A program made the translations under genes and the position numbers. The notes under the pieces were generated by a model that searched no databases, was not told where the DNA came from, and saw only the letters and a list, made by a program, of their open reading frames with translations. A DNA stretch of 64,000 nt from Parastagonospora avenae f. sp. tritici 18332-5 (lineage: Eukaryota > Ascomycota > Dothideomycetes > Pleosporales > Phaeosphaeriaceae). Below are positions 56,268-64,000 of the stretch, piece after piece (within the stretch, counting starts at the first letter, position 1; each line of letters opens with the position of its first letter). The DNA is taken from NCBI GenBank assembly GCA_022559985.1, contig JAFJTR010000029.1:62001-126000 (forward strand), given 5' to 3'.

Positions 56268-57911
56268 ATGCTGCCAGTAGCAAGATGGTCGCTACGGCTG
56301 CCTCGAAAGTGCATGCAAACATTTGCGACTCGGGCCACGCCGCCACCACCTGGCCCTCGAGGCCGCCTGTCCAGACAGGTTCCTCCGCAGCGAAGATCAC
56401 CAGCATCATCTAAGCAGTCCGGAAACGAGCCCAAAGAGCCGCCCAAAGAGCCACCCAAAGATGCGTCCGCAGAGCCCTCCAAGGTTGATGCTGTATCACA
56501 GGCACTTGCGACAACACCTAATGGCGAGAACATCCTAGTCACGCCTGTATACATACCTGAAGACCCAAATGGCGTCCTCAAAGAAACACATCCGGTCATG
56601 CGCCTGCTCGACAATTCAACGCTTGTCATCCAGCGGCAACTTGAGATGATGAATGTGCTCATGGGCTTCGAGCAAGCGAATCGATACGTGATCATGGATC
56701 CGCACGGCAATCATATCGGCTACTTGGCAGAACAAGAACATGGCATGGGAAACGCCGTGGCAAGGCAGATGTTCAAGACACACCGGAGCTTCACGACCCA
56801 TGTCTTTGACAGGGAAGAGAAGGAGGTGCTGCGCTTCCATCGCCCGTTCAGCTGGATCAACAGCAGGATTCGGGTATATGATGCAGTAGGAACGCATGGG
56901 GCTGCATACGCTAGCTCGAATAGTCTTCAAGGCACCAGTGCAGGCAGCGTCGTAAACCAGACCAGCGTGAACATATCTAGTATACCTCTACAGGATATGA
57001 GGATCATTGGTTCGGCAGAGCAAGAGTGGGCGCCGCTCCGACGAAAATACAACATGTTCCTCGCCCGCAAACTCGAAGACGACCCCGCCGCACCGAACAC
57101 ACCACAAATATCATCAGGCGACTTGCCTTTGTCCAGCTCTAAAGCGGTGGCAGTAGTCGAAGGTGACTCACGCCAAGTCGGCATGCAACAATTCGCTCGT
57201 GTTGATGAGCCTTTCCTATCGTGGGACTTTAGTCTAAAGTCCGAGGACAACCGTTTGATCGGCTCCGTGAATCGCAACTTCGGTGGCTTCGCGCGAGAGA
57301 TCTTCACAGACACTGGTGTCTATGCTCTTCGCATGGACTCTGCTGGTACAGAAGCAGAACAAACAGGTCCCGTATCTGGCATGACGCTCGACCAACGTGC
57401 AGTCATGCTCGCTACTGCCGTCAGTATCGACTTCGACTACTTCAGTCGACACAGTTCTTCTGGTGCAGGCGGCATGTGGCCTCTGTGGATGCCATGGGTC
57501 GGAGGCGGTGAGGCTGTTGGCGGAGCTGCTGCTGGAGAAGCTGGAGCCGCTGGTGCAGGAGCAGTTGGCGCAGCGGGAGAGTCAGGCATCGCAGGCGAAG
57601 TCGGCGCAGCAGCACGCGGACTTGGAGCGGGCGAAGGCGCAGCAGTCGGCGCTGGCACGATGGCTGGTTATGAAGCTATGCAGAGAGGAAGAGGTGGTCA
57701 GGTACAGGATGATCAGAGTCCACAGGCAGGAGACTCGGATCCATATCTTGACCACCCTGCGCAGCAGTCACCTGGACAAGAGGAAGTTTGGGGCCAGACA
57801 AAGGATCCATGGGCGCAAGACGGAAACTCAGAACAGAATCCGTTCGGTTCGCAAGGAGGTGGAGATGCTGGTGGTGGAGGCGGAGACATGGACTGGGGTG
57901 ACTGGTTCTAA
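56268..57911 (+). CDS. AIM25: Aim25-like phospholipid scramblase family protein, mitochondrial
   Basis: The family resembles animal phospholipid scramblases; yeast Aim25 is mitochondrial and linked to mitochondrial inheritance and stress. The unspliced frame encodes 547 residues. The first about 40 residues are Arg/Pro/Ser-rich (VARWSLRLPRKCMQTFATRA), a mitochondrial presequence pattern. The scramblase core is visible: LVIQRQLEMMNVLMGFEQAN, YVIMDPHGNHIGYLAEQE, SFTTHVFDREEKEVLRFHRP and LSWDFSLKSEDNRLIGSVNR, with NFGGFAREIFTDTGVYALRM. A hydrophobic MLATAVSIDFDYFSRH follows. The C-terminus (about residues 410-547) is Gly/Ala-rich and then Gln/Gly/Asp-rich low complexity ending MDWGDWF. A PKEPPKEPPKDASAEP stretch lies near residue 55. 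Scramblase activity is not shown by sequence. Confidence 0.88.
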   Translation: MLPVARWSLRLPRKCMQTFATRATPPPPGPRGRLSRQVPPQRRSPASSKQSGNEPKEPPKEPPKDASAEPSKVDAVSQALATTPNGENILVTPVYIPEDPNGVLKETHPVMRLLDNSTLVIQRQLEMMNVLMGFEQANRYVIMDPHGNHIGYLAEQEHGMGNAVARQMFKTHRSFTTHVFDREEKEVLRFHRPFSWINSRIRVYDAVGTHGAAYASSNSLQGTSAGSVVNQTSVNISSIPLQDMRIIGSAEQEWAPLRRKYNMFLARKLEDDPAAPNTPQISSGDLPLSSSKAVAVVEGDSRQVGMQQFARVDEPFLSWDFSLKSEDNRLIGSVNRNFGGFAREIFTDTGVYALRMDSAGTEAEQTGPVSGMTLDQRAVMLATAVSIDFDYFSRHSSSGAGGMWPLWMPWVGGGEAVGGAAAGEAGAAGAGAVGAAGESGIAGEVGAAARGLGAGEGAAVGAGTMAGYEAMQRGRGGQVQDDQSPQAGDSDPYLDHPAQQSPGQEEVWGQTKDPWAQDGNSEQNPFGSQGGGDAGGGGGDMDWGDWF

Positions 57912-58227
57912 AGGCATGTAGGAAAGTACCATGACCCAATACGCCACTTTGTTGTACACTTAAGATACCCAATCTCGAATATCACTTTTACACAGACGCC
58001 TTGCTCTCTAGTGCCACTTGGCCTCTCCGATGAGCCACTCTCTGCTTTGAACACTGCCGTGTAAGTCATCGCCCCGTCTAGTCTAGTCCAGAGAACGACT
58101 GCCAACTTTTATAATTCTGATACCTAATATAGCTTGCTCTATTGCAACAGCACAGAAGTCAACAAAGACGCTCGTCAACTAATGCAGCAGCCAGAACACC
58201 ATCCATCATCTACTCCCCTCCCCTCTA
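57912..58227. other. Convergent 3' region, AIM25 and methyltransferase
   Basis: About 315 bp between two convergent genes, without a gene-like frame or RNA feature. Confidence 0.45.
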
Positions 58228-59802
58228 TCACGGTCTACGCCCATGAATAGTGTAAAAATTCCAATAGGCATGCAGCTTCCGATTCCTCAAATCCGCCCTC
58301 AACGCCGCCGCAAAAACCTGCACCTCCTGAACCGACCACCCCAACGCCCTCGTAAACAGCGCAAGACTCATGCTCTCCGCGCCCCAGTTGAAGTTCTCGC
58401 TAACCCACTTGCCCAGCTCCTTGTACTTCTTGTCTTTCGGCCAAGTATTGATCGGCCATTTGTGCGGCACAGATACGATATCTACGAAGCCAGCCTTGCG
58501 CATCATCTCCGGCACGTAGGATATGCGGTCGAGCGGGAAACCGGCTTTGGAAGCGCCGTCGTGCATGTAGTTGTGCCAGCGGACGAGGGCGGAGTTTGTG
58601 GGGAGCGAGCCGTCGTCGCATTTGATGACGAGGTCGATGTCGTGGATTTCGAGGTAGCCGTCAGTCTCTAGGAAGTTGAAGCACTGCGAGATGAACCTAG
58701 GCCAATCTGAGAAGCCGCCTATCATCATTTGACTGTGGATGTAGTTGAATTTGCGCGAGAAGGTCCAGTCTTGTTCTAGGTCATCGATTTCGAAGTTGAG
58801 GTTTGGCGGAACACTATGATTGAGGTTAGTAGAGCGGGATTTGCCGTGTATTGGACTTACTTGTGAGGTTGTACGGGGGCGAGGTCGACACCGAGGACTT
58901 CGGTCTCGGGGTGGGCGTCGGCTATACGGAATGAGTCGATGCAGGTAGGTCACGGTGGCAGAAGTGAAGTACCAAAGTCTATAGCCCATATCCCTGTCCC
59001 GCAACCGACATCAAGTGCACGATTGACATGCTTGATCGGTGCGAGATAGAGCCTCTGGTCTAGCGTGAGCCATACAATGTGGTGTTGGAAGTCTACAAAG
59101 ATTAGTCGTCGCCTCTAGCGATGGTGCTACTGACATACCTAATCGCTCTCTTTCTTCCTTCAGACCAGCACGTTAGTCAGGGATCATTTACAAGGGATGC
59201 TTGCGGTGTACTACCTCGTCCATGGGAAGCACATATTCTGGTAGTGATCGTCAGTCTCAATCCTGCCCTATCGACTCGCATCATGTGATATGGCCGTGGC
59301 ATGTTCCACCTCTCAACCCCCTGTAATGTAATTGTCCTCCGCGATACATGATTTGTGCAAATCAATACAGACCACTCGATGCATCAAGGAATGTGGACCA
59401 TGCACTACCGACTGTCGCACATGATTAAAAGTAGAAGTGTGCTTACTCGCTTCCATGTATCCTGAGTATGAGCGACCATGCTCCTTGACTTCTTTGATCA
59501 ACTCGTCTCGAATGGATGCCGTCGAGCTGGCCAACTGTTGCAATCACGTGATCAGCATACCCATCTCGATAGCCTCATCCGATTACAGCCGTCTCACGCG
59601 CTTGACTTACGCTCTCGATAGCCGAGTCGCCATCGTCGAAGTCAGAGCCGGTGTCGATGTTCTACGGGCCGTTAGAAGAATAAGGTTCATTAGGCGCGAA
59701 GTGGGCACTTACAGAGTCCGGCTCGAGCGGTGCAGTTAGGCCAGGCTCTAGCTCGTTGCTAGCCGTAGTCGAAGCAAGGTCGTCAGATTCATGTGTTGCC
59801 AT
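58228..59802 (-). CDS. LaeA-like (TAM-domain) SAM-dependent methyltransferase
   Basis: LaeA-like enzymes use S-adenosylmethionine; members act in secondary metabolism and its regulation. Eight exons, 59802-59713, 59661-59611, 59534-59447, 59237-59215, 59157-59139, 59092-58973, 58921-58861 and 58813-58228, join in phase to 345 residues. Exons four and five are microexons of 23 and 19 nt; they restore KYVLPMDEEERERL, a typical segment of the family. The fold shows VNRALDVGCGTGIWAIDFA (glycine-rich SAM loop), then DAHPETEVLGVDLAPVQP, DWTFSRKFNYIHSQMMIGGF and LETDGYLEIHDID. The first two exons are acidic and Ser-rich (residues about 1-47). The start at 59802 faces the P450 start 246 bp away. Whether it methylates a metabolite or acts as a regulator is open. 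Confidence 0.9.
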
Positions 59803-60048
59803 GGCTCACCAGGTGCACCGCATGCAGCAGCGGAGTCTTCCTTTTCGTTGCAGCCGGCGGCTGAGGTTGTGGGATGAGCGTTTGAGCGGGAGCAGCTAGC
59901 CGCAATGACTTGGCAGCCCTAGGGTCCACGCGCCCTGGTGATAATGGGGCCCTCCAGGGTTGTCTTTCAAATTCCAACCCCCCGGGTCCATCGTACCACA
60001 ACGCTGTCTACAGTCAGTGCCACGAGTTGACACACCGCTTTCGCCTCC

Positions 60049-61869
60049 ATGCCTGTCATAACCAGGGCCACACTGGCCATTGGCGCAGTCAGCGCTGTTC
60101 TGCTTACATACCTCGTGCGCTTGGTGCTGCAGTGGCGGCGACTTGCTCATGTGCCTGGGCCAGCGTTCGCATCCTTCTCCAAGGGATGGATGATTAGGGA
60201 ATCTCTGAAGGGCCGACAGCCAATCTCGTTCAAGGAAGTCAACGATAAATATGGTGCGCGTATCCCAATCCACTTTTCGACCCCAATTTGACCACAATTG
60301 TAGGCAGTCTCGCGAGAGTCGGTCCTAACGAGCTCATTACGGATGACCCTGAGGTTTTGCGCAGGATGATGGCGGCCCGCTCCGAGTACACGCGAGGCCA
60401 CTGTAAGGGCACCCTGTCTCGCAGCCTGAAACATTTTCTAAAAGCGATATAGGGTACAGTGCCATGAAGTTCGATCCTACACGTGACAACCTGTTCTCGA
60501 TGCGCGATGAGGTCGCTCACACCAAGTTGCGAAGCAAGATGGCCGCCGGCGTAAGCTCTCCTAACTTTGCCATTGGCAACACTATCACTAATGGATCTAT
60601 CAATAGTACTCAGGCAAGGAGAACGAATCAATGGAGGGCTCTATCGACTTACTAATTGCCAGCCTCGTACACTTAATCGAAACCAAGTACATCTCGACAT
60701 CTGACGACTACCGGCCCATGGACTTTGGCGAAAAGGCTTCCTTCTTTACCCTGGATGTCATCAGTGAATTAGCTTTCGGTGAAGCGTTTGGCTATCTCGA
60801 GAATGATAGCGATGTTTTCGAGTACCTCAGTATCACGAAGACCTTCATCCCTATCATGATGGTGATGGGAGATGTTCCCTCGCTCGCAAATCTGCTTCAG
60901 TCCCCCGCTCTCCGGGGACTGCTTCCTTCAGAGAGCGATAAGCTCGGGTTCGGCGCTTTCATAGGGTACGTTTCGTAAATGTTCAACGATGTAACTCATG
61001 TTGATCTCATCACGCAGTATTGCAAAGAAACTCGTAGCACGGCGGTACGGACCGGACGCCAAGTCTCACCCCGATATGCTAGGCTCATTCATCCGCCATG
61101 GTCTAACACAGGAAGAAGCTTCTGGAGAGGCTCTACTCCAGGTTGTCGCTGGTAGTGATACATCTGCAGGCACCATCCGAACTGTAATGCTTAACATCCT
61201 CACCAACCCGACCTCATACAGCAAGCTCCGCAAGGAGATTGCTGACGGCATTGCTTACGGAAAGGTCTCTTCGCCTATCAAGGACACTGAGGCACGTCAA
61301 CTTCCCTATCTTCAAGCAGTCATCAAGGAGGCGATGCGCCTGATGCCACCTGCTTCCGGCGCCTTCTTCAAGACAGTCCCACCTGCTGGAGATACGATTG
61401 ATGGCAAGTTTATCCCCGGTGGAACGCAGATTGGCTCATCGCCGCTGGGCATCCACCGCTCAAAGAAGATATTTGGCCCTGACGCAGACCTGTTCCGTCC
61501 TGAGCGCTGGATTGAGGCGAGCCCTGAGAAGTTTGACCATATGGCCGGCACTGTTGACATGATCTTCCACTACGGTAAATACCAGTGCCTGGGAAGGAAT
61601 GTTGCGCTTATGGAATTCAACAAGATCTTTGTCGAAGTATGTATCTCACAGAATGGTAGAGCGTGAATTGGAGTACTGACTGTATTCGCAGCTTTTACGA
61701 AAGTTCGATTTCTCGATCTCCCGCCCTGAACATCCAGCTAAGATTTACAATGCGGTAAGCTCATTCCATAGTTGTAGACCTCTTGCCCCAGCTGTCATAC
61801 TAACACGCCATGCAGGGTATTTGGATCATGGAGGACTTCTGGGTCCGATGCGTTCACAGAGAGTCGTGA
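60049..61869 (+). CDS. Cytochrome P450, pisatin-demethylase-like
   Basis: This is a haem monooxygenase of the ascomycete group that includes pisatin demethylases (CYP57 and relatives); substrates in the group range from plant antimicrobials to own metabolites. Seven exons, 60049-60253, 60304-60402, 60453-60550, 60607-60965, 61018-61636, 61692-61754 and 61816-61869, join in phase to 498 residues. An N-terminal membrane anchor covers residues about 5-25, then WRRLAHVPGPAFASFSKG (proline hinge). Visible motifs are AGSDTSAGT (I helix), KEAMRLMPP (K helix ExxR), the PERW motif in FRPERWIE, and the haem loop FHYGKYQCLGR with its Cys ligand. The last two exons add RKFDFSISRP and IWIMEDFWVRCVHRE. The gene appears intact. 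It is divergent from the LaeA-like methyltransferase across 246 bp. Confidence 0.92.
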
Positions 61870-62361
61870 TGGTTCTACAAGAGGACTATGGTACATACAC
61901 TGGGAACCTCGCGGGGTTGCTTGAGTTACGCTCTTGTTTTGTGAAGGATTACGGCGTACGTAATGTGATTGACAACCTAATCGGACTTCTACTAGGTCAT
62001 CAAAAATTGAGAAACATACACACGAATGAAGATTTCAATATGTATATATATACAAGTGGGTTTGCATTCGAGGCCAACTTGCTCAATTCATCTGCCTACC
62101 CGCGCGTGAAGGTAACAGACCGAGATGCGGGCGAGTCGTTGCCCCGCACTTACAAAGATCACCAGGAGACCTAGACATGCGTCAACTACATACTGTCAAC
62201 ACGGATCGCAGCTGACAGGTCCCAAGCAAATTTTCCGTTCACCCTGCTTGAGTCCTCAGTCAGACTAATCGAAAGAGATACAACTTGGTCATGCTGGCAC
62301 AAAGATGCAGTTAAGGTGCAGCGACTCTCTCATTGTTGGCCCCCATGAATCCCCTAGGACC
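61870..62361. other. P450 3' region
   Basis: About 490 bp between the P450 stop and the HET pseudogene. A plus-strand frame at 61821-62174 overlaps the P450 end and has no conserved features. A/T-rich patches occur at about 62000-62060. Confidence 0.45.
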
Positions 62362-63113
62362 ATGGCCACCGAATCTGCACATACGCCTGATAGTTACATC
62401 ATTGGCTCATGTGTAGAGAAAGAGCGAAAGATAATCAGCCAGCCCGAGCCATATCGTTACCAGCCTCTCGATAGCAAAAGCAAGGAGATAAGATTCCTAC
62501 GAATACCCCAGAAGACCATAAACTCCTCCGCAACTCCTGAATACACGCTCTTCCACGCCTCTCTCTCAGAGTCCCCCAGCTTCCTAGCCCTATTCTACTG
62601 CTAGGGCTCCCACACGCTCTCCCACACCATGAACATCCTCAACCACTCCATGCCCATCACCGAAAGCCTCGCCATAGCCCTCACCAGTCTTCGCTCGCAA
62701 GACCATGACGTCCTCCGCTGGGCCGACGCAATTTGCATCAACTAGCACGACCCCGTCGAGAAAACCGCACAGGTCCAGCTCATGTGCGACATATACCATA
62801 CCGCCACGCAGGTAATTATCTGGCTTGGGCCGTCCACGCCGGATACTTACTACACGATGCGCGAGATGCGGAAATTAGGGGATGAGTTGATCAATGTCGG
62901 GCTTTGGGATTTGAGCTCCGAGGAACTTTTGCGCTAGGATGAGGATGGGGACGGAGAGAGTGGCGCTATGACGAAGCAAGCGATTTTGAAGATGCGGGAT
63001 GAGCACTCAAAACTGGCGAGGAGGGATGAGTATCTGTTTTTGTGGATTATTTTGGATTTGGGGAAGAGGGGGTGGTTTCATGGCACCTACCTTTATATGT
63101 CGCTTAAAGCCCT
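62362..63113 (+). pseudogene. HET-domain (heterokaryon incompatibility) pseudogene
   Basis: HET proteins trigger cell death when fungal individuals fuse and differ at het loci. In one uninterrupted frame the strand encodes the family core: PYRYQPLDSKSKEIRFLRI, LFHASLSESPSFLALFYC, then SHTLSHTMNILNHSMPITES, LRWADAICIN, HDPVEKTAQVQLMCDIYH and TQVIIWLGPSTP. Three in-frame TAG stops break it: 62602-62604, where the family has Trp (YC-stop-GS), 62743-62745, where it has Gln (CIN-stop-HDP), and 62935-62937. No frameshift is needed to read across all three. The first two stops fit TpG to TpA and CpA to TpA changes, the dinucleotide preference of repeat-induced point mutation. The C-terminal part after about 63100 is not recognisable, so the gene is also truncated. 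It is described here as non-functional. Confidence 0.85.
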
Positions 63114-63209
63114 CTTATTTGTACTTACTCCACCAGATTTATCACTGTATTTCCTTATCTGTAAAACTCATTTACTAAACGTTCAGTTTCGGCAAATGCC
63201 TTCTCCCAA

Positions 63210-64000
63210 ATGGACTCCCAGACGCGCTCTTCAGTACCCGTCCCATGGTCCTCCCTATTCTGGGGCCTCGTCCCTGTCGCCATCAACTCCACGACGCAGC
63301 CCGGCGGAATGGTCTGCGACGCCGACGCCGACGTTGGCTTCCTCCTGCGCAGCTCTCCCATAATCTGCATTGTCGACGCAGTATTGATTGTTGTGCAGCT
63401 CGCAATCGATCGTGCGGGCACCGCGAGCAGCTGATCCAGCGTCGATTTCAAAGTGACATCTACGCCGGTTTCAAAAAGTCGAAAACGGCCGAGTTCGCCG
63501 TAAACTGGAGCAACGAACAGTACTTTCGCTGTGTGGTCTTTGTGCTTACCCTTGCTCAGTCCGTCAAGATCTTCGCCTATGGGGGGATTGTGTGGAGCAA
63601 GGTCGTTGCAACGCTCTATCTTGGATCGTTCCTTGTCATCGAAGCTTTGGTTGTCTGGCCGGCGGCTGAGATGAGAAATATCAAAGACACGAAAAGGTCT
63701 GGATCCCCTGTTGTTACTTATTCGTCCATCGCATTGGCTGTTGCTTTCATGCTCTGGTTTGCGTCCGTGGCATGCGTAGATATTTTGGGACAGCCGCACC
63801 ATACGCTACCCCAGTGGTCAGCCATAGTCATCGGAAGCCTGGGCACGATCCTGGCTTTACCTGCACTGGGCTATTCCTCCCGGCACACTCGGAAATGGAG
63901 GGAGGTTAGAGCCTCATCAGGTCTTCTCATTTTGGTCCTGGGAACGCCGATTGGTTTCTACTTTGCTGGCCGGACTTTTCGAGACAATGCTCCACTCATT
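63210..64000 (+). CDS. Multi-pass membrane protein of unknown function (partial, right edge; frame break or short intron)
   Basis: A frame from the ATG at 63210 starts MDSQTRSSVPVPWSSLFWGL and reaches SPIICIVDAVLIVVQLAID, a membrane segment, then meets TGA at 63432-63434. From 63422 the frame shifted by two reads on as REQLIQRRFQSDIYAGFKKS and stays open to the window end with at least four more hydrophobic segments (for example VVATLYLGSFLVIEALVVW and LLILVLGTPIGFYF). Either a small indel in the GC-rich GGCACCGCGAGC stretch at 63416-63428 broke the gene, or a 50-nt intron 63381-63430 (GTATTG..GAGCAG) joins the parts. The intron would cut a membrane segment and lacks a clear branch site, so I favour a frame break. 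The family is not recognised. The C-terminus is outside the window. Confidence 0.5.

Noticed and set aside
57397..57921. A 174-codon frame overlapping the AIM25 C-terminus in another frame, with coiled-coil-like Leu/Glu/Gln sequence
   Set aside because: It arises from the GC-rich Gly/Ala coding repeats of AIM25 read one base off; there is no separate start context, and AIM25 explains the sequence.
61821..62174. A 117-codon plus-strand frame overlapping the P450 end
   Set aside because: The P450 last exon, with its family C-terminus, explains the overlap; the rest lacks features.

Overview
The window is nuclear DNA of a filamentous ascomycete fungus. Short GT..AG introns (about 42-170 nt, often with CTRAC/CTAAC branch sites) interrupt most genes, exon-intron junctions join in phase, and the families are fungal or fungal-typical (Zn2Cys6 regulator, PDR-type ABCG pump, OPI1, HET domain, P450, amidase, 2EXR). 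I think Dothideomycetes is likely, but the sequence alone does not prove it. There is no prokaryotic gene organisation, CRISPR array or riboswitch, and I found no tRNA or rRNA gene.

Left part (1-26 kb) is mostly housekeeping. In order: TRA1 (minus, C-terminal part beyond the window edge), COX6 (minus), the TFIIIC subunit TFC1 (minus), the PP2A B56 subunit RTS1 (plus), an ELO fatty-acid elongase (plus), a 1771-residue DDX60-like Ski2 helicase (minus) and TAF6 (minus). TRA1 and TAF6 are both SAGA subunits (TRA1 also NuA4, TAF6 also TFIID), and TFC1 acts with RNA polymerase III.

Middle part (26-44 kb): a candidate 89-residue spliced orphan gene, a lineage-restricted single-pass membrane protein, a 1496-residue ABCG/PDR transporter, a gene-poor 2.4 kb stretch with Cys-containing orphan reading frames, an OPI1-family regulator, a WRN-type 3'-5' exonuclease with an HRDC-like region but no helicase, and a secreted PEBP-family protein.

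Accessory block (44-52 kb): a 2EXR/F-box-like gene broken by one in-frame TGA, then a Zn2Cys6 regulator, an MFS transporter and, divergently, an amidase. The MFS-amidase intergenic region carries a perfect inverted repeat of GATA sites just upstream of the amidase. This looks like a compact, nitrogen-regulated amide uptake and hydrolysis unit and is the best candidate for an undescribed system here.

Right part (52-64 kb): an unknown mitochondrial protein, NAA38/MAK31, SEN2, an AIM25 scramblase-like protein, then a LaeA-like methyltransferase and a pisatin-demethylase-like P450 that share a 246-bp divergent promoter. Next come a HET-domain pseudogene with three in-frame stops and a membrane protein running off the end, with a frame break or non-consensus intron. 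The right end therefore looks degenerate and accessory, in contrast to the intact left half.
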